Shown here in pieces: positions 15,743 through 24,811 of a stretch of 64,000 nucleotides of DNA. Position 1 is the stretch's first letter; the number at the start of each line of letters is the position of its first letter. A program made the position numbers and the translations under genes. The DNA is taken from NCBI RefSeq assembly GCF_000377905.1, contig NZ_KB898873.1, forward strand, positions 248,001 to 312,000, read 5' to 3'. Below the pieces are notes generated by a model. It searched no databases and had not been told where the DNA came from. It saw only the letters and a program-made list of their open reading frames with translations. The DNA comes from Thioalkalivibrio sp. ALMg11 (GTDB lineage Bacteria; Pseudomonadota; Gammaproteobacteria; Ectothiorhodospirales; Ectothiorhodospiraceae).

Positions 15743-17158
15743 ATGAACCACCATCGAAAGAAACAGTCACGCGGCATCAGCCTCATCGAGGCGTTGATCG
15801 CCCTCGCCGTGCTGGGCTTTGGGCTCCTGGCCATTGCCAAGCTGCATGGCGAGCTGACCGCCAGCACGGCGGAATCCAAGGCGCGGGCGGAGGCCATGCA
15901 GATCGCCGAATCCCGTATGGATGCCCTGCGCAATCACCTGGAAGCGGGCGATAACCAGGACGACACCCACGGGTTCGCCGTTGTGGCCACCACACTGGAA
16001 GAGACCGGGATTCCCGGGATCAACGCGACATTCAACGTGTCGGTGAACCCTTACCCCATCAACACCTCGGCGGTACTCGATCCTTCCGACCCGGGTTATC
16101 AAGGCTATGCCGACGTCGAAGTCGAGGTAGCCTGGACCGATTCGCGGGGTGACCCCCAGAACGTCACCCTGAGCAGCGCGGTCGCATGGAACGACCCCCT
16201 GAATTCGATCAACCTCGCCCGCGGCCGCCTGGCCGGCGAGAACCTGATCGGCAGCCCGTCCGGGGCCGCCCGCCGCCCCGGTGAGCTCATCGAAAGCGCC
16301 GACGCCGAAACGACCACGGAACTCCATGGCGGAGACTACGAAATCCGCGAAGTCGACGGCCGCATCCAACTGGTGGATACCACCGGTGCCGAGGACACCC
16401 CCCTGCTGGAGACGCGCACCCCCGGGTTCAGCACCATCAGCGGCCTTCTGCTCGCCTACGACATGACGTCAGAAGAACTGGAAGACATCCGCGTCGATCT
16501 CTCCGACTCCGGACACTGTGTAAATACTCCCCTCACTGATGGAAACCCGCCAGGTTCCGTCGGCAATGAGGACCATCCACACTACTCCAATATCCAAGGC
16601 ATCTTCTATCGGTGCTACGTCGGGGTTGGCTGGTTCGGAAACATCGGGGTGGTCAACCAAGACGGTGGCGTCACCAACATGCCCAACGACCTCTGCGTGG
16701 GGGATCCCACGGTCAACGATACGGTGGCTTGGAACTCCCGCGAGCCGGTGGAATCCCTACGACGCCGATACCGCGGCTACGATGGGACGCGGGCCTACGG
16801 CATCGGAGACGGCCCAGAAATCACAACGCCAGAGGTCATGCATCTCGGTACGCAGGTTCCAGACGATGCGCCACAGGCGATCACGGCACTATTTGACGAA
16901 CCCGGCCTGTATGGAGACCCCTTCGTTCCGGATGACTACGTAGGGCACTTCTTTTTGCTCGCCGGCACGGGTGGCAACAACAGCTGCCGAAGCCGTATGT
17001 TGGACACCCAAGGCGAAGAAGCTCCCGGACACAACGTCACTTGGTTCGAGGAAACGATCCAAAATGACTACACAGGCAACAGCGGCGAAAACTACTGCTT
17101 CCTGGAGATCGACCCGATCGGAGGCGAATGCGAAGCGCCACCCGGCGACGAGGGTTAA
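15743..17158 (+). CDS. pilV: PilV-like minor pilin with a large cysteine-containing C-terminal domain
   Basis: 471 aa. Leader MNHHRKKQSRG, then ISLIEALIALAVLGFGLLAI with Glu5, and AESRMDALRNHLEAG, the PilV signature. Usual PilV is about 150-190 aa. Here about 250 further residues follow, with six cysteines (259, 291, 318, 415, 452, 463) able to form three disulfides. The extension is rich in Gly, Asp, Asn and aromatic residues (FYRCYVGVGWFGNIGVVNQD), as expected for an extracellular beta-rich domain; I do not recognise its fold. It is the last gene of the operon, where pilY1 normally lies, and a terminator follows. Confidence 0.8.
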   Translation: MNHHRKKQSRGISLIEALIALAVLGFGLLAIAKLHGELTASTAESKARAEAMQIAESRMDALRNHLEAGDNQDDTHGFAVVATTLEETGIPGINATFNVSVNPYPINTSAVLDPSDPGYQGYADVEVEVAWTDSRGDPQNVTLSSAVAWNDPLNSINLARGRLAGENLIGSPSGAARRPGELIESADAETTTELHGGDYEIREVDGRIQLVDTTGAEDTPLLETRTPGFSTISGLLLAYDMTSEELEDIRVDLSDSGHCVNTPLTDGNPPGSVGNEDHPHYSNIQGIFYRCYVGVGWFGNIGVVNQDGGVTNMPNDLCVGDPTVNDTVAWNSREPVESLRRRYRGYDGTRAYGIGDGPEITTPEVMHLGTQVPDDAPQAITALFDEPGLYGDPFVPDDYVGHFFLLAGTGGNNSCRSRMLDTQGEEAPGHNVTWFEETIQNDYTGNSGENYCFLEIDPIGGECEAPPGDEG

Positions 17159-17262
17159 GACTCGAACCAGAGGTTTAACGCCTTGCACAGGCCCCACACG
17201 CCCGTGTGGATGCGACGCCTACGACAGTAACGGGGAGATGGATTTAGCCCCCTGCAGGACCC

Positions 17263-17295
17263 AGCCCTGGCTTCGATAAGAGGTCAGGGCTTTTT
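17263..17295 (+). terminator. Terminator of the minor pilin operon
   Basis: AGCCCTG (17263-17269) pairs with CAGGGCT (17285-17291) around a 15-base loop, and five T follow. It lies about 105 bases after the pilV stop. Confidence 0.7.
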
Positions 17296-17318
17296 CTTGT
17301 TCACGTCACACGTCAGCG

Positions 17319-17490
17319 GGCTACGGGGTCAACGCAGCGCCGGGGTCAAACCTTGCCTTTTGCCCCATGACCTCTGCCTTGCCCACCAGTCCGCCCCATC
17401 CCCGTTCGGCCTTAACATGCCCCTTGAGCGTCAAGACGCTTCGCAAGGACCAGCGCGAAGCTACGGGGTCAAACCTTGCCTTTTGCCCCA
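17319..17490. repeat. Two direct 27-base REP units (CGGGGTCAAACC...TTTTGCCCCA)
   Basis: An identical 27-base sequence starts at 17341 and at 17464 (CGGGGTCAAACCTTGCC then TTTTGCCCCA). Each can fold by pairing GGGG-CAAA with TTTTG-CCCC, and each is preceded by related GCTACGGGG or CAGCGCCGGGG. Such units resemble REPs associated with IS200-like RAYT transposases, but no transposase is in the window. Apart from the terminator and the downstream TA promoter, the 427 bases between pilV and the next antitoxin gene hold no gene. Confidence 0.65.
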
Positions 17491-17523
17491 CATCCCACGG
17501 ACCCCGCCGCCCCGCAAACGCGA

Positions 17524-17570
17524 TTGCTCCGCACTGCGGCGAGGGATAGACTAAGTCTCATGACTAAGTC
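17524..17570 (+). promoter_or_regulatory. Promoter and tandem operator of the second vapBC module
   Basis: TTGCTC (17524-17529) and TAGACT (17547-17552) are 17 bases apart. The near-palindrome GACTAAGTC occurs twice, at 17549-17557 and 17562-17570, overlapping the -10 and the expected transcription start. A 13-base start-to-start spacing places both on nearly the same DNA face, as for cooperative repressor binding. Confidence 0.65.
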
Positions 17571-17585
17571 GTATCGAGGACAATC

Positions 17586-17816
17586 ATGAGCACAACGGTC
17601 AACGTACATGAGGCGAAAACGCATCTATCGCGACTTCTGAAGCGCGCGCATGACGGCGAGGAAATCATTCTGGCCAAATCGGGCCGCCCCTATGCGCGTC
17701 TGGTTCCATTAGAAACCGCTCCTCCGCAGCGTCAACCCGGGCGTATCAAGGGCCGCGTCGAGGATGCCTTCTTTGACGCGTTGCCGGAAGACGAACTGGC
17801 CGCCTGGGAAAGGTAG
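17586..17816 (+). CDS. vapB: Phd/VapB-type antitoxin
   Basis: 76 aa. MSTTVNVHEAKTHLSRLLKRA and EEIILAKSGRPYARLVPLE are textbook Phd/YefM motifs. The C-terminal GRIKGRVEDAFFDALPEDEL is the usual toxin-binding tail of this subclass. The stop overlaps the toxin's GTG by one base (TAGTG). Autoregulation is suggested by the tandem GACTAAGTC sites upstream. Confidence 0.93.
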   Translation: MSTTVNVHEAKTHLSRLLKRAHDGEEIILAKSGRPYARLVPLETAPPQRQPGRIKGRVEDAFFDALPEDELAAWER

Positions 17817-18202
17817 TGCGCACCCTGCTCGATACTCATGCCTTGCTTTGGTGGTTTACCGACGACGCACGGCTCTCCACGAATGCGCGCGAGGTGATCG
17901 GGGACGTGCAAAACACCGTGCTCGTGAGTGCCGCCAGCGCATGGGAGATTGCCACCAAGCACCGCCTGGGAAAGCTCGATATCGGCGGCGAAATCCTTCA
18001 GAGATTTGATGAGCTAATCATCGCCGACGGATTCACGCACATGGCCGTGAGTTACCGACATGCAATCCATGCCGGGGCTTACACCGTGAATCACCGCGAC
18101 CCCTTCGATCGGATGCTGGCGGCACAGGCAGAGCTGGAAGGCGTCCCATTGGTGACGGTGGATCCCGCGCTCCATGCCTTCCCGATACGGTGCCTTTGGT
18201 AG
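17816..18202 (+). CDS. vapC: VapC-type PIN-domain toxin
   Basis: 128 aa from GTG. A PIN domain of the 'LLDTHALLWWF' subclass with Asp6, Glu44 (SAWEIATKH), Asp95 and Asp98 (NHRDPFDRMLAAQA) and Asp116 (TVDPALH). All acidic metal ligands are present, so the toxin is probably active. It differs from the VapC at 10250 in sequence class, so the two modules are separate acquisitions rather than a duplication. Confidence 0.93.
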   Translation: MRTLLDTHALLWWFTDDARLSTNAREVIGDVQNTVLVSAASAWEIATKHRLGKLDIGGEILQRFDELIIADGFTHMAVSYRHAIHAGAYTVNHRDPFDRMLAAQAELEGVPLVTVDPALHAFPIRCLW

Positions 18203-18243
18203 CAGCCTTCAGGCGTTCGCCAGCATCCGGGTCACCCACGCCT

Positions 18244-18362
18244 TCATCCCGGGTACCGCGCAGCGGTGAGCCGGGATCTCCTTCATACGGGCGCCGTTTC
18301 CACACTGCCCCGGGTACCCCGTAGAGATCCGGGATAATCGCTTTGCGATTTCCGGGATGACG
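18244..18362. repeat. CCCGG-CGCAGCGG repeat pair
   Basis: TCATCCCGGGTACCGCGCAG...CCGGGATCTCC (18244-18281) faces GAGATCCGGGATAATCGCTT...TCCGGGATGACG (18325-18362). It belongs to the same family as the 40-bp inverted repeat at 5211-5432, here with diverged arms. It fills the gap between vapC and typA. Confidence 0.75.
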
Positions 18363-18395
18363 TAGGCCTTCATTCCGGCGGCTCGATACACAACG

Positions 18396-18434
18396 AAAAG
18401 CGCCCGGCGGATGAACCGACCGGGCGCTTTTTTT
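18396..18434. terminator. Bidirectional terminator, serving typA
   Basis: AAAAGCGCCCGG and CCGGGCGCTTTT form a 12-bp perfect stem around a 12-base loop, with T runs on both strands. It lies 35 bases past the typA stop. Confidence 0.9.
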
Positions 18435-18468
18435 GCCTTGGCCCCTGGAGGGGCGTTGGCGCTAGCGG

Positions 18469-20286
18469 TTACGCCGAGGCGCGGGAGGCCTTCTTGCGCT
18501 CGTGTTCCACCAGGAACTTCTTGCGGATGCGGAGGCTCTCCGGGGTGACCTCGACCAGTTCGTCTTCGTCGATGAACTCGATGGCCTGTTCCAGCGTCAT
18601 GCGAATCGGCGGGGTGAGCTGGATGTTCTCGTCGGTACCGGACGCACGGACGTTGGTCAGCTGCTTGGCCTTGAGCGCGTTTACGACCAGGTCGTTTTCG
18701 CGCGAATGCAGTCCGATGACCATGCCCTCGTAGACCTCTTCGCCGGGGCCGATGAACATCTTGCCGCGGTCCTGCAGGTTAAACAGGGCAAAGCCCAGCG
18801 CCTTGCCGGTGGCGTTGGCGATCAGCACGCCGTTCTGGCGCGAGGCGACCGAGCCGGGCTGGTACGGGCCGTAATGGTCGAAGATGTGATGCAGGATGCC
18901 CGTGCCGGAGGTCGCGGTCATGAACTCGGTCTGGAAGCCGATCAGCCCGCGCGAGGGGATGATGAAGTCCAGGCGCACGCGGCCCTTGCCGTCCGGGACC
19001 ATGTTGGTCATGTCGCCGCGGCGTTCGCCGAGCTTCTCCATGATCGTGCCCTGGTGCTGCTCCTCGATGTCCACGGTGACGGCCTCGTAAGGCTCCTGCC
19101 GCACGCCGTCGACTTCCTTGATGACCACCTCGGGGCGCGCCACGGAGAGCTCGTAGCCCTCGCGGCGCATGTTCTCGATCAGAATGCCCAGATGCAGCTC
19201 GCCGCGGCCGGAGACCTTGAACTTGTCCGGGTCCTCGCCCTCTTCGACGCGCAACGCGACGTTGTGCTTGAGCTCTTCCTGCAGGCGGTCACGCAACACG
19301 CGCGAGGTGACGTACTTGCCTTCGCGCCCGGCGAACGGCGAGGAGTTGACCTGGAAGGTCATGCTCACGGTCGGCTCGTCGACGGTGAGCGGTTCCATCG
19401 CCTCGACGTGGTTCGGATCACACAGGGTGTCGGAGATGAACAGCTTGTCCATCCCGGTAAACGTGATGATGTCACCAGCGCGGGCCTCTTCGACCTCCAC
19501 GCGCTCCAGGCCGTGGAAGCCCATAATCTGCAGCATGCGGCCATTGCGCACGCCACCCTCGCGGTCCACCACTTTCACCGGGCTATTCGGCTTGATGTGC
19601 CCGCGCTTCACGCGGCCGATACCGATCAGGCCCTGGTAGCTGTTGTAGTCCAGCGAGGAGACCTGCATCTGGAACGGGCCTTCCGCGTCGACGTTCGGCG
19701 GGGACACATGCTTGACGATGGTCTCCAGCAGGCAGGTCATGTCGCCTTCGGTGACGCTGGAATCCATGCCGGCAAAGCCGTTCAGCGCCGAGGCGAACAC
19801 GATGGGGAAGTCCAGCTGCTCGTCGGTCGCGCCCAGGCGATCGAACAGGTCGAAGACCTGATCCACGGCCCAGTCGGGGCGCGCGCCGGGGCGGTCCACC
19901 TTGTTGATCACCACGATCGGCTTGAAGCCCATGGCGAAGGCCTTCTGGGTGACGAAGCGGGTCTGCGGCATCGGGCCGTCGACCGCATCTACCAGCAACA
20001 GCACCGAGTCGACCATCGACAGCACGCGCTCGACCTCGCCACCGAAGTCGGCGTGTCCGGGGGTGTCGACGATGTTGATGCGGTAGTCCTTCCACTCGAT
20101 CGAGGTGTTCTTGGCGAGAATCGTGATCCCGCGTTCCTTCTCGATGGCGTTGGAGTCCATGATCCGCTCGCCGTGATCGCCACGCTTGTCGAGGGTGCCG
20201 GACTGGCGCAGGAGCTGGTCGACCAGCGTGGTCTTGCCATGATCAACGTGGGCGATGATGGCGATATTGCGAAGCTTCTCGGTCAT
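18469..20286 (-). CDS. typA: Ribosome-associated GTPase TypA/BipA
   Basis: 605 aa from the ATG at 20286; an in-frame TTG three codons earlier is unlikely. A translational GTPase: the G1 loop AHVDHGKTT (about 13-21), [12 protein letters not shown] (G2), [16 protein letters not shown] (G3) and [12 protein letters not shown] (G4). EF-G-like domains and the BipA C-terminal domain follow ([30 protein letters not shown]). It binds the 70S ribosome and aids assembly and stress adaptation. Single gene, with a strong terminator behind it. Confidence 0.97.
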   Translation of the reverse strand: MTEKLRNIAIIAHVDHGKTTLVDQLLRQSGTLDKRGDHGERIMDSNAIEKERGITILAKNTSIEWKDYRINIVDTPGHADFGGEVERVLSMVDSVLLLVDAVDGPMPQTRFVTQKAFAMGFKPIVVINKVDRPGARPDWAVDQVFDLFDRLGATDEQLDFPIVFASALNGFAGMDSSVTEGDMTCLLETIVKHVSPPNVDAEGPFQMQVSSLDYNSYQGLIGIGRVKRGHIKPNSPVKVVDREGGVRNGRMLQIMGFHGLERVEVEEARAGDIITFTGMDKLFISDTLCDPNHVEAMEPLTVDEPTVSMTFQVNSSPFAGREGKYVTSRVLRDRLQEELKHNVALRVEEGEDPDKFKVSGRGELHLGILIENMRREGYELSVARPEVVIKEVDGVRQEPYEAVTVDIEEQHQGTIMEKLGERRGDMTNMVPDGKGRVRLDFIIPSRGLIGFQTEFMTATSGTGILHHIFDHYGPYQPGSVASRQNGVLIANATGKALGFALFNLQDRGKMFIGPGEEVYEGMVIGLHSRENDLVVNALKAKQLTNVRASGTDENIQLTPPIRMTLEQAIEFIDEDELVEVTPESLRIRKKFLVEHERKKASRASA

Positions 20287-20430
20287 GGAATGCAAACTCT
20301 AGATACTGGCAAAAGGGCGGACACTATACAGAGTTATGCGTTGGCGCGCTGCTACTTCCACGTTTTCAGAGCAGATTCCGCGCCGATCCGTGCCCACCTC
20401 GCCCGCCATGCCGGTCGAAGCACAGCGCAG

Positions 20431-20503
20431 AGCCCGGATCTCCCGCGGCCGTCTCCTCGCTGGGGAGATCCCGGATCACCGCTTCGCGGTGTCCGGGATG
20501 ACG
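20431..20503. repeat. CCCGGATC repeat unit
   Basis: AGCCCGGATCTCCCGCGG followed by GGAGATCCCGGATCACCGCT...GTCCGGGATGAC is another member of the 5.2/18.2 kb family, located in the 257-base gap between typA and ycgL. Confidence 0.7.
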
Positions 20504-20553
20504 GAGTGGGCCTGGCCCCCGCCGACGGAAAGGCCGGAGCGGATGGGTCAGGG

Positions 20554-20796
20554 CTAGCGGTCTTCTTCCGGGGGCGGGAACTGGAGGTGGAAGCCCTGCT
20601 CATCCAGGTTGGCCAGGACCTTCTGCGGGTCTTCCTGGGCCAGGGTGCGCTCGGGGGTCAGCTCGAGTTCGAGCGCGAATTCCAGGCGACCGAGCGCCCG
20701 AACCACGCCCTCTGGGAGCTCGGAGAAATCATCCTTCTCCGGGAGGTACACATAGGTGTCGGCGCGCTTGGTCGCGCGATAGATGTAGCACTGCAT
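20554..20796 (-). CDS. ycgL: YcgL-domain protein
   Basis: 80 aa. MQCYIYRATKRADTYVYL, EKDDFSELPEGVVRALG and LEFALELELTPERTLAQED match the YcgL family (UPF0745), a small protein of unknown function. It starts four bases after the speA stop on the same strand and is probably co-transcribed with it. The family is restricted largely to gammaproteobacteria. Confidence 0.9.
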   Translation of the reverse strand: MQCYIYRATKRADTYVYLPEKDDFSELPEGVVRALGRLEFALELELTPERTLAQEDPQKVLANLDEQGFHLQFPPPEEDR

Positions 20797-20800
20797 CGGT

Positions 20801-22705
20801 TCAGTCCTCGAGATAGGTGTAGCCGGTCAGGCCGTGTTCCAGTTCCGCCAGCAGGCGCCCGGCGGCCTCGCCGCGCAGGCCGATGGCGTCGATCTTGGCG
20901 CGGAAGGCGCGGCGCAGGTCGTCCGGGGCAAAGTGCACGTAGGAGAGCAGTTCGTCCACGGTATCGCCGCGCTCGGGGTTCAACAGGCGATAGCCACCCT
21001 GCTCGGTCAGTTCCACGTTCACCGTGTCGGTATCGCCGAACAGGTTATGCAGATCACCCAGGATCTCCTGATAGGCGCCAACCAGGAAGATCCCGAGATA
21101 GTACGGCTCGCCCGGGTGCCACGGGTGCAGCGCCAGGGTGGTGTGCGTGCCCTCGCGCTCTACGTAGTGCTCGATGTGGCCATCGGAGTCGCAGGTCAGG
21201 TCCTGCAGCACGGCGCGCCGGGTCGGGGCCTCGTCCAGGCGGTGCAACGGCATGATGGGGAAGATCTGGTTGATCGCCCAGGTATCCGGGATCGACTGGA
21301 ACACGGAGAAGTTGCAAAAGACCTTGTCCGCCAGCTTGTCGGTCAGCTCCGCATGGATCTCCGCCGGCAGCGCGTCCGGCTGTGCCAGCAGGCGCTGGCA
21401 CAAAGCGAAATAGATCGCCTCGGCGCGCGCCCGGTCCGCGAGCGACAGCATCCCGCGGGCGAAGCGCGCCTGCAGGTCGGCCAGGCCGAAGGCGGCGTCG
21501 TGATAGATCTCCGAGGCCGGGCGCTCGTGCTCGTCGAGCAGCGCGCGCATCGCGGCGATCTCGGGCAGCTCGTCGTCCGGCGCGGGCGGCACATCGCCGT
21601 CCCCGGGGGCCGGCTCGCAGTCGATCACGTTGGTGATCAGCACCGCGTGGTGCGCGGTGAGGGCCCGCCCGGACTCGCTGAACACCTCGGGCATGGCCAG
21701 GCCGTGCTCCTCGCAGATGCGCTTGAGCGGGCGCAGGATGTTCAGCGCGTACTCCTCCACCGAGTAGTTGATGGAGCATTCGTTGCGCGAACGCGAGCCT
21801 TCGTAGTCGATCCCGAGGCCGCCCCCGACATCCACCACCTGCAGTGCGGCCCCGGCCTCGGTCAGCGCGGCGAAGTAGCTGGCCGCCTCGCCCATCCCGT
21901 TCTGGATGTCGCGGATGTTCGCAATCTGCGAGCCCATGTGAAAGTGCAGCAGCTGCAGCCGGTCTAGCCAGCCAAGGCCGCGCAGGCGCTCCAGGATCCC
22001 CAGCACATCCGCCGCGGACAGGCCGAACTTGGCCTTCTCGCCCCCGGTGTTCTGCCACTTGCCCTTGCCGATCGAGGCCAGGCGCACGCGCAGCCCCAGC
22101 AACGGCGCAACGTCCATATTCTCGGCCTGGCGGATCACCTCCTCGAGCTCGGAGGGCTTCTCGATCACGATGTTTACGCGATGCCCAAGCTGGCGCCCGA
22201 TCAGCGCCAGGCGCACGTACTCGCGGTCCTTGTAGCCATTGCAGATGATCGCGGCGCCCGGACGCGACTGCGCGAGCACGGCCATCAGTTCCGGCTTGCT
22301 GCCGGCCTCCAGCCCCACCCGCGGGGTAAAGCCATCGGCATCCGGCGCATCGCCCGCTGCCAGAATCTGATCCACCACGCTGCGCTGCTGGTTCACCTTG
22401 ATCGGATAGATCGCGGTGAATGCGCCCTGGTAGCCCAGCTCGCGGGCCGCGGCATCAAAGGCCCGCGCCAGACGGCGCACGCGCCCGTCCAGCACGTCCT
22501 GGAAACGCACCAGCACCGGCGGCCCGATATGCTCCTCGCGCAGACGCCCGGCCAACTCATGCAGATCGACACCCGGGTGATCCGGCCAATCCGGTCGCCG
22601 CATCGCCACATGGCCAGCGTCATTCAGATCGAAAAAGCCACCATTCCAGTGGTCGATCCCGTAGGTGGCGCGGGCCTCATCCAGATTCCAGGGCGTGACG
22701 GTCAT
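20801..22705 (-). CDS. speA: Biosynthetic arginine decarboxylase
   Basis: 634 aa, the usual length. It decarboxylates arginine to agmatine using PLP, the first step of the arginine route to putrescine and spermidine. The PLP lysine is Lys103 in YPIKVNQQ. DVGGGLGIDYEGSRS is the glycine-rich phosphate-binding loop, and HFHMGSQIANIRDIQ and SESGRALTAHHAV are further fold III motifs. Agmatine-processing genes are not in the window, but speE (aminopropyltransferase) lies next door in divergent orientation. Confidence 0.96.
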   Translation of the reverse strand: MTVTPWNLDEARATYGIDHWNGGFFDLNDAGHVAMRRPDWPDHPGVDLHELAGRLREEHIGPPVLVRFQDVLDGRVRRLARAFDAAARELGYQGAFTAIYPIKVNQQRSVVDQILAAGDAPDADGFTPRVGLEAGSKPELMAVLAQSRPGAAIICNGYKDREYVRLALIGRQLGHRVNIVIEKPSELEEVIRQAENMDVAPLLGLRVRLASIGKGKWQNTGGEKAKFGLSAADVLGILERLRGLGWLDRLQLLHFHMGSQIANIRDIQNGMGEAASYFAALTEAGAALQVVDVGGGLGIDYEGSRSRNECSINYSVEEYALNILRPLKRICEEHGLAMPEVFSESGRALTAHHAVLITNVIDCEPAPGDGDVPPAPDDELPEIAAMRALLDEHERPASEIYHDAAFGLADLQARFARGMLSLADRARAEAIYFALCQRLLAQPDALPAEIHAELTDKLADKVFCNFSVFQSIPDTWAINQIFPIMPLHRLDEAPTRRAVLQDLTCDSDGHIEHYVEREGTHTTLALHPWHPGEPYYLGIFLVGAYQEILGDLHNLFGDTDTVNVELTEQGGYRLLNPERGDTVDELLSYVHFAPDDLRRAFRAKIDAIGLRGEAAGRLLAELEHGLTGYTYLED

Positions 22706-22737
22706 GGCGATACCGGGTTTTCAGAGCTAGGAATGCC

Positions 22738-22913
22738 CCGTCATTGCGAGGAGCGAAACGACGAAGCACATAAGCAGCGTAGCTGCATTGAACGGCCACA
22801 GGCCGGCCCGAAGGGCGAGCGCAGCGAGTAATCTCTTGTCAAAATCACCGGATCCCAGCGCCGTGCTCGCTTCGGGAGATTGCCGCGTCGCCTGCGGCTC
22901 CTCGCAATGACAG
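22738..22913. repeat. CATTGCGAGG inverted-repeat element
   Basis: CCGTCATTGCGAGGAGCGAA...CGACGAAGC at the left faces ...GCGTCGCCTGCGGCTCC then TCGCAATGACAGG at the right. The central part contains GCAGCGTAGCTGC and other short palindromes. It occupies the 293-base divergent gap between speA and speE, leaving only about 85 bases for the speE promoter. Confidence 0.75.
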
Positions 22914-22998
22914 GTTGAGCAGAGTTGCCCGCAGGATACAGGGCACTATCATAGCGGCGCATCATACCGTCCACCGCATCCGCAAGGGGAGCCGCCCA

Positions 22999-23850
22999 AT
23001 GGCACTCGACAACAACTGGTTCAGCGAACCGCACGAAAACATGGCGCTGTCCCTGCGCATCAAGCAGAAGCTGCACGAGGAACAGACCCCGTACCAGAAG
23101 ATCGAGATCTACGAGACCGAGGCCTTCGGCAACCTGATGGTGATCGACGGCTGCGTGATGCTCACCGGCCGCGACAACTTCATCTACCACGAGATGATGT
23201 CGCACCCGGTGCTCTACTCGCACCGCGCCCCGAAGAACGTGGTCATCATCGGTGGCGGCGACTGCGGCACCCTGCGCGAGGTGCTCAAGCATGACGAGGT
23301 GCAAAAGGCCGTGCAGGTGGATATCGACGAGCGCGTCACCCGCCTGTCCGAGCAGTACTTCCCGGAGCTGTGCGACGCCAACGACGACCCGCGCGCCGAG
23401 CTCCTGTTCGACGACGGTGTGCAATATCTGCAGGACGCCACACCCGGCTCCGTCGACGTGATCATCGTCGACTCCACCGACCCGGTCGGTCCAGCCGAAG
23501 GACTGTTCTCCACCGCCTTCTACCAGGACTGCGTGAAGGCCCTGGGCCCGGATGGCCTGCTGGTGCAGCAAAGCGAATCGCCGCTCCTGCATACCGAGAG
23601 CATCATCCGCCCGATGCACGACAGCCTGCGCGCCGCCGGCTTCATCGATGCGTTGACGATGCACTTCCCCCAGCCCACCTACCCCTCCGGCTGGTGGACC
23701 TGCACCATCGCCGCGAAGGACTGCCCGGCCTCGTTCCTGCGCGAGGAGGCCGCCGAGGAGGCGACGTTCATCACCCACTACTACAATGCCGCCATCCACC
23801 GCGCTGCCGGCGCCACACCCGAGTTCTTCCGCCGCAAGCTGTTCGCCTGA
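22999..23850 (+). CDS. speE: Spermidine synthase (polyamine aminopropyltransferase)
   Basis: 283 aa from the ATG at 22999, which has AAGGGGA eight bases upstream; the frame opens earlier but has no better start. It transfers an aminopropyl group from decarboxylated S-adenosylmethionine to putrescine. Motifs: QKIEIYETEAFGNLMVIDG, FIYHEMMSHPVLYSH, the nucleotide loop VVIIGGGDCGTLREVLKH (Cys replaces the usual second Gly of GGGDGG), DSTDPVGPAEGLF and QPTYPSGWW. Divergent from speA, which supplies the upstream precursor. Confidence 0.95.
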   Translation: MALDNNWFSEPHENMALSLRIKQKLHEEQTPYQKIEIYETEAFGNLMVIDGCVMLTGRDNFIYHEMMSHPVLYSHRAPKNVVIIGGGDCGTLREVLKHDEVQKAVQVDIDERVTRLSEQYFPELCDANDDPRAELLFDDGVQYLQDATPGSVDVIIVDSTDPVGPAEGLFSTAFYQDCVKALGPDGLLVQQSESPLLHTESIIRPMHDSLRAAGFIDALTMHFPQPTYPSGWWTCTIAAKDCPASFLREEAAEEATFITHYYNAAIHRAAGATPEFFRRKLFA

Positions 23851-23904
23851 CGGGACCAGCCGCCCCGGTGGTTTGCCAGCCCAGGGGCCCCAGCCAACGC
23901 CTGT

Positions 23905-23999
23905 GATGCGGTTCGCTGCGCTCAGCGCATCCTACGGGGGCTCCGCTCCGCCTGGCGTCGTAGGGTGCATGGAGCGCATGCGAAATGCGCCCTACGGCG
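23905..23999. repeat. Palindromic repeat family A, diverged copy
   Basis: GATGCGGTTCGCTGCGCTCA-GCGCATCCTACG is followed by GTAGGGTGCATGGAGCGCAT...GCGCCCTACGG. It relates to the 9-10.7 kb units but is rearranged. It lies between the convergent speE and fetB genes. Confidence 0.6.
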
Positions 24000-24004
24000 C
24001 CCGG

Positions 24005-24811
24005 CTACGTGTGGCGGCCGGGCTTGAGGCGGTCGAGGCGCAGGCGTTCGCGGGTGTCGAACAGGCGGCGGGAGGCGAACCAGACTGCACCGAGGGTGCC
24101 GAAGCCGGTGCCGGCGGTGATCAGGAACATGATCAGGATCTGGTACTTGACCGCCTCTACTGGCGGGGCGCCGGCGAGGATCTGGCCGGTCATCATGCCC
24201 GGCAGGCTGACGATGCCGGCGGCCGCCATCGCGTTAATCGTCGGCATCAGACCGGAGCGTGCGGCTTCGCGGCGCATCGTGGCGACGGCCTCGCTCCAGC
24301 CCGAGCCCAGTGCCAGGCGGGCCTCGATGGTGCGGCGCTCGCGCCAGACCGTCTGGGTCAGGCGGTCCAGCCCCAGCGCGATACCGGTCATGGTGTTGCC
24401 CAGCAACATGCCCAGCAGCGGGATCGCGTACTGCGGCTCCCACCACGGCGAGGGGCCCACCATCGTGGTCAGCGCGAGCACGGTGACGGCAAAGGCCGAG
24501 ACGAACATGGTGACCGCGCCGATCCCGTAGCCCCACAGGCCGGCGAAACGGCGCTGCTGGCGGGCCATCACCTCGTAGCCGGCGATCGACACCATGATCA
24601 GTGCCATCAGCGCCACCCAGCCCAGGTGCGCGTGGTCGAACAGCGTCTGCAGCACCAGGCCGATCAGCAGCAGCTGGATCACGGTGCGCGCACCGGCGAT
24701 CAGCAGGCTGCGCCCCAGCCCCATGCGCGCCCAGATGGTCAGGCCAGCCAGGGCAACGACCAGCAGCGCCGCCAGCGTCAAATCCAGCGCGGAAAGCGAG
24801 ATCAGGTCCAT
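24005..24811 (-). CDS. fetB: Iron-export ABC permease FetB-like
   Basis: 268 aa with about seven hydrophobic segments. This is the UPF0014/FetB family: ARTVIQLLLIGLVLQTLF, YAIPLLGMLLGNTMTGIALG, RRTIEARLALGSGWSEA, and SLPGMMTGQILAGAPPVEAV-KYQI, the most conserved block of the family. E. coli FetAB exports iron and protects against peroxide stress. It overlaps the ATPase gene by ten bases. Confidence 0.9.
   Translation of the reverse strand: MDLISLSALDLTLAALLVVALAGLTIWARMGLGRSLLIAGARTVIQLLLIGLVLQTLFDHAHLGWVALMALIMVSIAGYEVMARQQRRFAGLWGYGIGAVTMFVSAFAVTVLALTTMVGPSPWWEPQYAIPLLGMLLGNTMTGIALGLDRLTQTVWRERRTIEARLALGSGWSEAVATMRREAARSGLMPTINAMAAAGIVSLPGMMTGQILAGAPPVEAVKYQILIMFLITAGTGFGTLGAVWFASRRLFDTRERLRLDRLKPGRHT

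Noticed and set aside
17341-17490. Possible CRISPR-like repeats
   Set aside because: There are only two copies of the 27-base unit, the spacing is 123 bases and no cas genes are present; they fit REP units.
18502-21255. A 917-codon open frame opposite typA, ycgL and speA
   Set aside because: It crosses three clear genes on the other strand and reads as low-complexity, His/Asp/Val-rich protein typical of antisense frames in high-GC DNA.
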